DNA of 64,000 bases, from assembly GCA_003605115.1 (NCBI GenBank), contig QZKY01000005.1, positions 92,648-156,647 on the forward strand, in the 5' to 3' direction. The translations under genes and the position numbers were made by a program. This stretch comes from Oxalobacter sp. (lineage in GTDB: Bacteria; Pseudomonadota; Gammaproteobacteria; Burkholderiales; Burkholderiaceae_D). Shown one piece after another: positions 56,535-64,000 of this stretch; within the stretch, counting starts at the first letter, position 1; every line of letters begins with the position of its first letter. The notes under the pieces were generated by a model that saw only the letters and a list, made by a program, of their open reading frames with translations, was not told the DNA's origin and did no database searches.

Positions 56535-58097
56535 CTAATGCCGGAAATGCCGGACGCCCGTGAACATCATCACAAGGCCGCGCTCGTTCGCGGCGTCGAT
56601 GACTTCTTGATCGCGCACAGAGCCGCCCGGTTGAATGATGCAGGTCGCGCCCGCGTCTGCCACCACATCTAGTCCATCGCGGAAGGGAAAGAAAGCATCG
56701 GATGCCACAGCAGAACCCGCAAGCGAAAGTCCCGCTTGCTGCGCTTTCATGACCGCGGCGCGTGCTGCATCCACGCGGCTGACTTGTCCTGCGCCCACGC
56801 CCAGCGTCATACCGTTCGCGCAAAAGACGATGGCATTGGATTTGACGAACTTCGCCACGCGCCACGAAAAGAGCATGTCATTCAATTGTTGCGGGGTGGG
56901 GTGGAGTTTTGTGACGATTTCCACTTCGGAGAAAGCGAGATTGCGTGCATCAGGTGATTGCAGCAGCACGCCACCGCCGACGCGTTTAATTTCAAAACGA
57001 TTCATTGCGCGTGCCATGGGGATTTGCAGCAAACGCAAATTCTTTTTCGTGCTGAGAATCCTGAGGGCTTCCTCACTGAAAGAGGGCGCCATCAAGACTT
57101 CAACAAACAACTTGGACACCTCTTGCGCAGCGGGGGCATCCAGTTCGCGGTTGAAAGCAATGATGCCGCCGAAAGCCGCTTCCGGATCGGTCGTCAAGGC
57201 TTTTTCGTAAGCGTCCTTCAGATTGGCACCGGTTGCAGCGCCGCAAGGGTTGGCGTGCTTGATGATCACGCACGCGGGGTCGTCGAAAGTTTTCGCACAT
57301 TCCCAGGCTGCATCGGCATCGGCAATGTTGTTGAAGGAAAGTTCCTTGCCCTGCAATTGCTGGTAATCGGCCAGCGTGCCCGCCGGCGCATTCACATCGC
57401 GGTAGAAGGCAGCCGACTGATGCGGATTTTCGCCGTAACGCATGTCCTGCACTTTTTCGAAAGTGAGGTTCATCACTTCGGGATACGCTTGCCGCGTGGC
57501 GTGTTGCTTGTCTTCGCCAAGACTGGAGAAGTAATTCGCGATTGCGCCATCGTATTGCGCCGTATGCGCATATACTTTGGTGGCGAGTTTGAATCGGTTG
57601 TTGTAAGGCAGTTCGCCTTTGGCTTTCAATTCATCGAGCACGCCAGCATAATCGCTCGGATCGCAAATGACGATCACGTCCTTGTGATTCTTTGCAGCAG
57701 AACGCAACATCGCGGGGCCGCCGATGTCGATATTTTCTATCGCATCTTCCAGTGTGCAATCGTCTTTCGCAATCGTTTGCTGGAAGGGGTACAGATTGAC
57801 CACGACAATGTCGATGGTGCCGATGTCATGCTGCTTGAGTGACTGAAGGTGTTCGGGCACCTCGCGACGAGCGAGGATGCCGCCGTGCACTTTGGGGTGC
57901 AGGGTTTTCACGCGTCCGTCAAGCATTTCCGGGAGGCCAGTAACCTCTGCAACTTCAGTGACGTTGACGCCATTTTCCTGCAACAAGGCGGCCGTGCCGC
58001 CTGTCGAGAGAATCTTGACGCCGAGCGCAGACAGAGCGCGAGCGAAATCGACAACGCCCGTTTTATCGGAAACGGAAATCAGCGCTTGCTTGTTCAT
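56535..58097 (-). CDS. purH: AICAR transformylase / IMP cyclohydrolase
   Basis: Bifunctional enzyme of the last two purine steps, 520 residues. The N-terminal cyclohydrolase domain begins [19 protein letters not shown] and has [10 protein letters not shown]; the C-terminal transformylase carries the [11 protein letters not shown] motif. It follows fis by 12 bases, as in many betaproteobacteria, and precedes ruvC by four. Confidence 0.98.
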   Translation of the reverse strand: MNKQALISVSDKTGVVDFARALSALGVKILSTGGTAALLQENGVNVTEVAEVTGLPEMLDGRVKTLHPKVHGGILARREVPEHLQSLKQHDIGTIDIVVVNLYPFQQTIAKDDCTLEDAIENIDIGGPAMLRSAAKNHKDVIVICDPSDYAGVLDELKAKGELPYNNRFKLATKVYAHTAQYDGAIANYFSSLGEDKQHATRQAYPEVMNLTFEKVQDMRYGENPHQSAAFYRDVNAPAGTLADYQQLQGKELSFNNIADADAAWECAKTFDDPACVIIKHANPCGAATGANLKDAYEKALTTDPEAAFGGIIAFNRELDAPAAQEVSKLFVEVLMAPSFSEEALRILSTKKNLRLLQIPMARAMNRFEIKRVGGGVLLQSPDARNLAFSEVEIVTKLHPTPQQLNDMLFSWRVAKFVKSNAIVFCANGMTLGVGAGQVSRVDAARAAVMKAQQAGLSLAGSAVASDAFFPFRDGLDVVADAGATCIIQPGGSVRDQEVIDAANERGLVMMFTGVRHFRH

Positions 58098-58109
58098 GCG
58101 TTCAATTGT

Positions 58110-58343
58110 TTAAAGCAAACCGTGATACTGCAATTTTTTTCGAAGTGTATTGCGGTTGATGCCAAGAATTTCCGCGGCGTAGGACTGGTTGCCATTTGCG
58201 CGTGCCATGACGGTTTTTAAGACGGGGACTTCCACAGCGTGGATCACCATGTCGTAAATATCATTTGGTGTTTGGTCGCCCAAGTTTTTAAAATAATTTT
58301 CTAAACTTTTTTGGACAACTTCCTGAATTTTTTCTTTGCTCAT
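58110..58343 (-). CDS. fis: Fis-family nucleoid regulator
   Basis: 77-residue DNA-binding protein. The C-terminal helix-turn-helix reads SYAAEILGINRNTLRKKL, the Fis signature. Shorter at the N-terminus than the 98-residue E. coli protein, as expected in betaproteobacteria. It follows dusB, the E. coli dusB-fis order, and is followed by purH. Confidence 0.95.
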   Translation of the reverse strand: MSKEKIQEVVQKSLENYFKNLGDQTPNDIYDMVIHAVEVPVLKTVMARANGNQSYAAEILGINRNTLRKKLQYHGLL

Positions 58344-58390
58344 GCTACCTGCACCGTATCAATAATTAAAAATTAAACCTGCGCATATTC

Positions 58391-59407
58391 TTATGCGGCA
58401 AATTTTTCTTGAACGACATTGTATTGTAACCGCTCACCGTAAGCAATTTGCGATTTGATGAAAGTTTCAAGCGATTTTATTTGCAATTGTGTGGATTCAA
58501 TACAATTCATATGATGACGGAAGACTTCCCCCCCGGGTAAGTTGCGTACATACCAACCAATATGTTTGCGCGCAGTGCGTACGCCAATCGTTTCACCATA
58601 AAAATCATAATGATCCAGCAAGTGCTGCACCAACCACTCTCTCGCTTCATCCACTGTGGGGGGCGGAAGCAAGTTGCCCGTGTGTAGAAAATGATTTATT
58701 TCTCTAAATATCCATGGACGTCCTTGCGCTGCACGACCAATCATGACAGCATCGGCGCCGGTTTTCTGTAAGACAAACTGCGCCTTTTCAGGTGAGTCAA
58801 TATCGCCATTGGCAACCACGGGAATGGAGACGACTGCTTTGACTGCTGCTATTGTGTCGTATTCCGCTTCTCCTGCGTAAGCATCTGCGCGTGTGCGCCC
58901 ATGCAGCGTGAGCATGGCAATGCCTGCGGCTTCGGCCATCTTTGCAATAGTTATCGCATTTTTATTGGCGTGATCCCAACCCGTGCGAAATTTTAGTGTG
59001 ACGGGTACATTCACTGCATTGACGACAGCGTTGAGAATTTCGTCGACAAGCTGTTCATGTTGCAGCAGTGCGGAACCGCACCAGTTGTTACAGACTTTTT
59101 TCACCGGACATCCCATGTTGATGTCGATGATTTGCGCACCGCGATCAACATTGAAGCGCGCGCATTCTGCCATTTCCGTAGGACAGGCGCCGACAATTTG
59201 TACGGCCTTGGGTTCCATCTCACCATCCAGATTGGTGCGGCGTACGCTTTTATCGGTATGCCTGAGGCGTGGATTGGCTGCAGCCATTTCGGAGACGGCA
59301 TACCCTGCGCCCAAGCGCTTGCATAATTGACGAAACGGACGATCCGTCACACCGGCCATCGGTGCAACAAAAACGTTATTGATCAAGCTGTAAGGGCCAA
59401 TGCGCAT
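58391..59407 (-). CDS. dusB: tRNA-dihydrouridine synthase B
   Basis: FMN enzyme reducing uridines in the tRNA D-loop, 338 residues. VAPMAGVTDRPFRQLC and the active-site DINMGCPVKKVCNN are present, followed by LHGRTRADAYAGEAEYDT and MIGRAAQGRPWIFREI. First gene of the dusB-fis-purH-ruvCAB-mutT run. An inverted repeat lies just upstream of its candidate -10. Confidence 0.96.
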   Translation of the reverse strand: MRIGPYSLINNVFVAPMAGVTDRPFRQLCKRLGAGYAVSEMAAANPRLRHTDKSVRRTNLDGEMEPKAVQIVGACPTEMAECARFNVDRGAQIIDINMGCPVKKVCNNWCGSALLQHEQLVDEILNAVVNAVNVPVTLKFRTGWDHANKNAITIAKMAEAAGIAMLTLHGRTRADAYAGEAEYDTIAAVKAVVSIPVVANGDIDSPEKAQFVLQKTGADAVMIGRAAQGRPWIFREINHFLHTGNLLPPPTVDEAREWLVQHLLDHYDFYGETIGVRTARKHIGWYVRNLPGGEVFRHHMNCIESTQLQIKSLETFIKSQIAYGERLQYNVVQEKFAA

Positions 59408-59440
59408 GAGGAAGGTAAAAAAATTGCGGGCAAGAGCCGT

Positions 59441-59472
59441 ATTGTACCTGAAAAATGCTCAATTTCTGAGCA
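59441..59472 (-). promoter_or_regulatory. dusB operon promoter region with dyad operator
   Basis: A minus-strand TACAAT (59441-59446) is a -10 candidate. Right upstream, in the -35 zone, is a perfect inverted repeat TGCTCA-N5-TGAGCA (59456-59472). No good -35 hexamer is seen at 16-18 bases, which fits activator-dependent or repressed transcription. Confidence 0.4.
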
Positions 59473-59548
59473 AGCTGTATAGGGTCGAAAAGCGCGAAGC
59501 GCATGCGTTGGCAGTGCGCGGTTATCGAGACATTCGGATGAAAGCGAA

Positions 59549-60211
59549 CTAGAAATGCTTGAAGTAGTCGAGAGGTTTTTGCAAGGGTTCAAGATGTCCT
59601 GCTTCGCCCCATGCGAGCAGTTTTATCTCACCGTTGCCGACAGCAAAACGATTGATGCTGGTGTTGAGAACCGGCATGCGTCCGCCCTGTCCGATGGCAA
59701 TGCCATTGGCGACACGGTATGCGACTTCAATGATGCCGAAGTGCGCAATGACAGCGACTTTTTTCCCCGCATGCTCCTCTGCCAGGTGCGTCAGGGTGTC
59801 GAGCGCGCGATGGTGAAACTGACGCATGCTTTCTGCCATGCGTTCCCCGGGCGGGAAGAGGTGATCCGGATCGGCCGCAAGCCAGGCAGCGTGCGACTCT
59901 GGGTAGTGTTCTGCAATTTCCTCGTGGCTCATGCCTTCGAAGGCGCCGTAGCAGCGCTCACGTAAATTCTGGTATACCTTCACCGGCATTCTGTGCCACT
60001 TGGCGATTTCCTCGGCGGTTTTCAGCGCGCGCATCATGTCGCTGGAAACAATGGCATCCAGCGATTCATGCTTCAAGTTTTCACCCAGCGCCACGGCTTG
60101 CATCATGCCTTTTTCATTCAGCGGGATGTCGCTGTGGCCTTGCAGCCGCTTCATCTTGTTCCATGCAGTTTGGCCGTGGCGGATCAGTAGCAGCTCAGTC
60201 AACTTACTCAC
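59549..60211 (-). CDS. Histidine phosphatase family protein
   Basis: 220 residues, phosphoglycerate mutase/CobC-like. The phosphohistidine motif LIRHGQTAW has His12, and Arg/Glu are in NLRERCYGAFEG. The second catalytic His is in VAVIAHFGIIEVA, with Phe in place of the usual first Gly after His. Substrate unknown. It starts ten bases downstream of the PEBP gene, probably one transcript. Confidence 0.88.
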   Translation of the reverse strand: MSKLTELLLIRHGQTAWNKMKRLQGHSDIPLNEKGMMQAVALGENLKHESLDAIVSSDMMRALKTAEEIAKWHRMPVKVYQNLRERCYGAFEGMSHEEIAEHYPESHAAWLAADPDHLFPPGERMAESMRQFHHRALDTLTHLAEEHAGKKVAVIAHFGIIEVAYRVANGIAIGQGGRMPVLNTSINRFAVGNGEIKLLAWGEAGHLEPLQKPLDYFKHF

Positions 60212-60221
60212 AACAACAACC

Positions 60222-60851
60222 TCACTTGGCCAGGTTCGGATTCAGCGTATAAACGCCCGTGATTTTTGCTTCGGCGAGAACGTGCCCTTTCATCGCGTCG
60301 CGCACTTGCTGTCCCGTGAACTTGCCTTCGAGGGGGAGCTTGGCAACATCGAGGGCATACACGGTGAAAACATAGTGATGCGGGATGGCGTCGTTCCAGG
60401 GCGGGCAGGGGCCATCATAGCCAAAATAATCGCCGCCCATGTCCGCATCACCCGTGAACCAGGCGGTGTAATCGTTGATGCCCTGGCGTGCGCCGTGTTT
60501 TGCTGCCGACCCCGGTTTGCCACGTGGGGTGACAGCATTGGAAAATTCACCTTCCGCGATAGCGGTGATTGATGGGGGAAGGTCGATCAAAATCCAGTGA
60601 TAAAAATCTACGCGCGGGAGGGAGGCCGGAATGGTGCGACCTTCCTGGTTAACGTCATCGCCTTTGGAGGGCACATCGTAATCGTGACAAATCACGGCGA
60701 ATGACTGGGTGCCCGCTGGGACATCGCGCCACGCCAAATGGGGGTTTTTGTTTTCTGACAGGGCGACATGCGTTTTGGGATCCATGACGCCAAACGCGAT
60801 GCTGCCTGGGATTTTGCCGTTATCGGTGAAGGAATCACTCCAGAGTTTCAT
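60222..60851 (-). CDS. YbhB/YbcL family Raf-kinase-inhibitor-like protein
   Basis: 209 residues of the PEBP fold: LWSDSFTDNGKIPGSIAFG, NPHLAWRDVPAGTQSFAVIC, HDYDVP and YDGPCPPWNDAIPHHYVF are characteristic. The function of bacterial members is uncertain. ATG 60851 is chosen because AGGAGGGG lies six bases before it; the longer open frame has no site. It precedes the histidine phosphatase. Confidence 0.9.
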   Translation of the reverse strand: MKLWSDSFTDNGKIPGSIAFGVMDPKTHVALSENKNPHLAWRDVPAGTQSFAVICHDYDVPSKGDDVNQEGRTIPASLPRVDFYHWILIDLPPSITAIAEGEFSNAVTPRGKPGSAAKHGARQGINDYTAWFTGDADMGGDYFGYDGPCPPWNDAIPHHYVFTVYALDVAKLPLEGKFTGQQVRDAMKGHVLAEAKITGVYTLNPNLAK

Positions 60852-61052
60852 AGCCCCTCCTGTAGATTGATTGGTGTAATCGCGACATTTTGCCAGAGGA
60901 TGCACTTGGTAACCAGCCATTTGGTGGGCTTGGCATACTGTCACAGTTTATGCGGCGTGCGCGGTGTTGTAATTTAAGCATTCATGATGGAAGTTAATGC
61001 CGTTTTGACGCGAGCGTACTAGAGTGCTTGCGTATCATTTTGGGGCAGAGTC

Positions 61053-62051
61053 ATGTCTGAATCTAGACTGAAATTATTGAAAGCCGTATTCGGTTTGGTG
61101 ATGCTGACGGCTGTTGGCACGCTGGGGCTCATGTATTTTGAGGGTTTCTCAGCCTTTGATTCGTTTTGGCTGACCATCGTCAGTCTGTCGACGACCGGCT
61201 ATGGCGATATCGTGCCCAAAACAGATGCCGGAAGGCTTTTTTTGCTGGTCGTGCTGGTGACGGGGCTGGTTGTGGTCACTTATTCTTTGGGGACGATCAT
61301 CAACATATTGGTGGAAAAACAGCTGTTTAGCCTGAAGGAGAATGGCAAGATGCTCAAGGCGATTGAAAGTTTGAAAGATCACACCATCGTGTGTGGCGCA
61401 GGCCGTGTCGGCGGTAATGTTGCAGAAATCTTCCGATCCGAAGGCGCGCCGTATGTGGTGATCGAAAACAATGAAGAGTTGGTGCACCAAATGCGTGAAG
61501 ATGGGCATCTGGTGCTGCAGGGCGATGCGACGCGTGATGAAATGTTGCATGAAGCAGGCATCACCCGTGCCAAGGGGATTATTTGCGGGCTCTCCAACGA
61601 TGCGTATAACGTCTATGTGGTGATCACGGCGCGTGCGCTGAATCCGAGATTGACGATCGTTTCACGTGCGGTACAACCCGAATCGGTCGCCAAATTGCGT
61701 CATGCAGGTGCGGATAAAATTATTTCCCCTGATCAAATCGGCGGACATCGCATGGCGATGGCGATTCTCAAGCCAACGGCGATTGAGCTCATGGATACGC
61801 TGTTTGCGCCACATAATCTGGAAATCCAGGTGGAAGAAATACTGATTGGTACACAATCCGTTTTGGCGAACAAGCAAGTCATGACGTTTTTTGGTTCGGG
61901 GGTGTCCGAAGTGATGTTGGTGGCAATTATTCGGGATGGAAATGTCAGGATGAATCCCCCGGCCAGCGAAAACATGCAAGCCCAGGACGTGTTGGTGTTG
62001 ATTGGATCGAGTCAGGAATTGAAAAAAATCGAGCGCCTCAACGCGACATAA
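61053..62051 (+). CDS. Potassium channel with RCK domains
   Basis: 332 residues. Two membrane helices (about residues 10-28 and 61-80) flank the pore helix and the selectivity filter TTGYGD (47-52). A RCK/TrkA-N NAD-binding domain follows with GAGRVGG (115-121), then a TrkA-C domain from about residue 245. This two-helix MthK-like plan suggests ligand-gated K+ flux. No neighbouring transport genes. Confidence 0.92.
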   Translation: MSESRLKLLKAVFGLVMLTAVGTLGLMYFEGFSAFDSFWLTIVSLSTTGYGDIVPKTDAGRLFLLVVLVTGLVVVTYSLGTIINILVEKQLFSLKENGKMLKAIESLKDHTIVCGAGRVGGNVAEIFRSEGAPYVVIENNEELVHQMREDGHLVLQGDATRDEMLHEAGITRAKGIICGLSNDAYNVYVVITARALNPRLTIVSRAVQPESVAKLRHAGADKIISPDQIGGHRMAMAILKPTAIELMDTLFAPHNLEIQVEEILIGTQSVLANKQVMTFFGSGVSEVMLVAIIRDGNVRMNPPASENMQAQDVLVLIGSSQELKKIERLNAT

Positions 62052-62094
62052 GAGACGTAACGGTGCGCACGTGCATGTTGCTGCAGTTCGTTCG

Positions 62095-62550
62095 TCAGAG
62101 TTTGGTGTCGGGTGATGTTTGTAGCCAGAACGTTACGGGGCCATCATTGATTAGCGCCACTTTCATATCCGCACCAAAGACGCCGGTTTCGACTTGCGGA
62201 TGTTTGGTTTTAGCTTGTGCGACGAAATAATCGAACAATCGTCGTCCTTCATCTGGTGGCGCGGCAGGAGAGAAAGAAGGGCGGGTGCCTGAGGACGTGT
62301 CCGCCGCGAGTGTAAATTGCGGTACGAAGAGCAAGCCGCCATTCACGGCAGCGACGGAGAGATTCATCTTGCCGTTCTCATCGTAAAAAACACGATAACC
62401 CAGCAAACGCTGGAGCAGCGCATCCGCCTGTTTCTCCGTGTCGCCGCGTTCCGCACACAACAACACCATCAAGCCCTTGCCGATCTGCCCCGTGATCTGC
62501 CCATCGACGGTGACACTGGCTTCGGAAACGCGTTGGAGTAGGGCTATCAT
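62095..62550 (-). CDS. dtd: D-aminoacyl-tRNA deacylase
   Basis: 151 residues removing D-amino acids (and Gly) from tRNA. The two active-site motifs are PQFTLAADT (Ser of the textbook SQFTL is Pro here) and [10 protein letters not shown]. It lies downstream of tyrS on the same strand, 59 bases away, a sensible pair because Dtd clears D-Tyr-tRNA made by TyrRS. A degenerate family 1 repeat lies between. Confidence 0.94.
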   Translation of the reverse strand: MIALLQRVSEASVTVDGQITGQIGKGLMVLLCAERGDTEKQADALLQRLLGYRVFYDENGKMNLSVAAVNGGLLFVPQFTLAADTSSGTRPSFSPAAPPDEGRRLFDYFVAQAKTKHPQVETGVFGADMKVALINDGPVTFWLQTSPDTKL

Positions 62551-62557
62551 ATGTTTA

Positions 62558-62602
62558 CGGGGCCAGCAGTTTTTTTACGTGAAGCGTAAATTACGCTGAC
62601 CT
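62558..62602. repeat. Degenerate family 1 repeat between tyrS and dtd
   Basis: GGGGCCAGCAGT on the left and CGCTGACCTC on the right keep the family 1 ends, and TTTACG / CGTAAA arms pair around a short GAAG turn. The sequence has drifted but the fold remains. Assigned by resemblance only. Confidence 0.5.
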
Positions 62603-62609
62603 CATCTCG

Positions 62610-63869
62610 TCAGTTAAGAGCCACCCGCGCAAACTTGCGTTTGCCAACTTGCACGACAAACGTGCCTGCACTCACTTTCAGCGCCTTGTCACCGATGGTG
62701 GCACCGTCAATGCGTACCCCACCCTGTTCGACCATGCGCAAGCCTTCCGAAGTGGAGGGGACGAGGTTTGCTGCCTTCAAGAGTTGGCCGATGCCCAGCG
62801 GTGCGCCCGTGAGAGAGATCGACGGAATGTCATCCGGTACGCCACCGCGTGCGCGTAACATGAAATCATCCAGCGCGGCATCCGCAGCCTGCTTCGAATG
62901 AAATCGCGCGACGATTTCCTTGCTGAGATCCACTTTCACATCGCGTGGGTTGCGTCCTTGCGCGACTTCTTGCTTGAGCTTTTCGATTTCTGCGGAAGAA
63001 CGGAAGGAAAGCAGTTCGTAATAACGCCACATCATGTCGTCCGAGATGCTCATCATCTTGCCGAAGATACTGTTGGCAGGTTCGGTGATGCCGATGTAGT
63101 TGCCCTTGGATTTTGACATTTTCTCCACGCCATCCAAGCCTTCGAGCAAAGGCATCGTCAAAATGCATTGCGGTTCCTGGCCGTAGTGGCGTTGCAACTC
63201 GCGACCAACAAGCAGGTTAAAGCGCTGATCGGTTCCCCCGAGTTCGATGTCGGATTCCAGCGCAACCGAGTCGTAACCTTGCATCAGCGGGTACAGCAGT
63301 TCGTGAATCGAGATAGGCGATCCGGATTTGTAGCGTGTGGCAAAGTCCTCACGTTCCATGATGCGCGCCAGTGTGTAGCGTGAGGCAAGCTGAATCATGC
63401 CGCGTGCACCGAGCGGGTCACTCCATTCGCTGTTGTAACGGATTTCAGTTTTTGAAGGGTCAAGCACAAGGCTGGCTTGCGCAAAATAAGTTTGTGCGTT
63501 TTGCTCAATTTGCTCGCGGGTGAGCGGCGGGCGCGTGATGTTGCGACCAGAGGGATCGCCAATCATGGAGGTGAAATCGCCAATCAGAAAAATGACGGTG
63601 TGTCCCAAATCCTGCAACTGTCGCATCTTGTTCAGCACAACCGTGTGCCCGAGGTGCAAGTCCGGTGCGGTGGGATCCAGCCCCAGTTTGATGCGCAAGG
63701 GTTTGCCGGTTTGTTCGGAGCGTGCCAGTTTCTGCGCAAATTCAGACTCGACCAGCAATTCTTCGGTGCCGCGCAGGGTGATGGCAAGGGCTTCCCTGAC
63801 ACGATCCGACAAGGGCAAAAGCGTGGGTTGCGCAGAGGACGGTGTAGCAGAAGGAGTGGAAATATTCAT
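62610..63869 (-). CDS. tyrS: Tyrosyl-tRNA synthetase
   Basis: Class Ic synthetase, 419 residues. The HIGH motif appears as HLGHT (72-76) and KMSKS as [12 protein letters not shown], the TyrRS form with a following Lys. A C-terminal S4 RNA-binding domain starts near residue 350 ([13 protein letters not shown]). It probably leads the tyrS-dtd unit. The 131 bases upstream to the window end hold no recognised gene; another gene may begin beyond the edge. Confidence 0.96.
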   Translation of the reverse strand: MNISTPSATPSSAQPTLLPLSDRVREALAITLRGTEELLVESEFAQKLARSEQTGKPLRIKLGLDPTAPDLHLGHTVVLNKMRQLQDLGHTVIFLIGDFTSMIGDPSGRNITRPPLTREQIEQNAQTYFAQASLVLDPSKTEIRYNSEWSDPLGARGMIQLASRYTLARIMEREDFATRYKSGSPISIHELLYPLMQGYDSVALESDIELGGTDQRFNLLVGRELQRHYGQEPQCILTMPLLEGLDGVEKMSKSKGNYIGITEPANSIFGKMMSISDDMMWRYYELLSFRSSAEIEKLKQEVAQGRNPRDVKVDLSKEIVARFHSKQAADAALDDFMLRARGGVPDDIPSISLTGAPLGIGQLLKAANLVPSTSEGLRMVEQGGVRIDGATIGDKALKVSAGTFVVQVGKRKFARVALN

Positions 63870-64000
63870 CGACAGTCTTACATTTTGAGATAAATCAATA
63901 TATGATTGGCCGCACTATTGAGACCGATTGCGTTGCTAGCTGGCAAGTGGAAATAATAGCAAGAAAATGTCGCAAAAAACACGAAATTTTAACTGATTGC

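Noticed and set aside
1..64000. CRISPR array, insertion sequence or prophage
   Set aside because: No regularly spaced short direct repeats, no transposase or integrase motifs and no phage structural genes were found.

Overview
The window is about 64 kb of chromosome from a Gram-negative betaproteobacterium, most likely Burkholderiales and possibly near Oxalobacteraceae. I infer this from the conserved gyrA-serC-pheA-hisC-tyrA-aroA-cmk-rpsA-ihfB-lapA-lapB-rfaE1 order, barrel-less OmpA proteins of the Neisseria/Burkholderia type, a Burkholderiales-type porin, a short Fis next to dusB and purH, and the metK-acyltransferase-acyltransferase-dapF block. No rRNA or species-level marker is present, so the family is a guess. 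I saw no phage, plasmid, IS transposase or CRISPR array; the window is mostly core genome with a few accessory blocks.

Layout. 1-15.1 kb (minus strand): a cut-off acyl-CoA ligase, then rfaE1, lapB, lapA, ihfB, rpsA, cmk, aroA, tyrA, hisC, pheA, serC and gyrA. This run joins aromatic amino acid and serine synthesis to DNA supercoiling, ribosomal protein S1 and LPS control. 15.5-18.6 kb (plus): two tandem OmpA-domain proteins, ubiG and gph. 18.7-22.9 kb: metK facing away from two lipid A acyltransferase genes and dapF. 23.2-25.9 kb: a porin, queC and a DUF3108 protein.

26.3-38.7 kb is the most unusual part. Two complete minor-pilin operons point at each other. The plus-strand set is pilE-fimT-pilV-pilW-pilX-pilY1, with a 1358-residue PilY1 carrying a von Willebrand A-like domain. 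The minus-strand set is fimT-pilV-pilW-pilX-pilY1-pilE, diverged, apparently richer in A+T, with a PilY1 of about half length that has the propeller but no vWA domain. Almost all joints are ATGA/GTGA overlaps. Each set could build its own pilus tip, so the cell may switch between two type IV pilus tips.

38.9-51.4 kb: ribD-ribE; a two-gene formate dehydrogenase module in which the [2Fe-2S] domain sits on a GltD-like flavoprotein instead of on the catalytic subunit; metY; a tightly overlapping CoA-transferase / CitE-type lyase / 2-hydroxyacid dehydrogenase operon; tRNA-Leu(CAA); and mobB, which supports molybdenum cofactor finishing. 51.5-64 kb: a tandem UspA protein, a flavoprotein, mutT-ruvB-ruvA-ruvC-purH-fis-dusB, a histidine phosphatase, a PEBP protein, a potassium channel, dtd and tyrS.

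Two families of structured intergenic repeats are scattered through the window. Family 1 is a palindrome of about 64 bp built on GGGGTCAGAGT / GGGGTCAGCAGT arms (four clear copies, one nested into a larger figure, plus two degenerate ones). Family 2 is an element of about 105-116 bp with arms that differ between copies but pair within each copy around a conserved GTACTA..GTACTGTCT core. Start codons were moved inward from the longest reading frame wherever a ribosome binding site, a promoter or an overlap argued for it.
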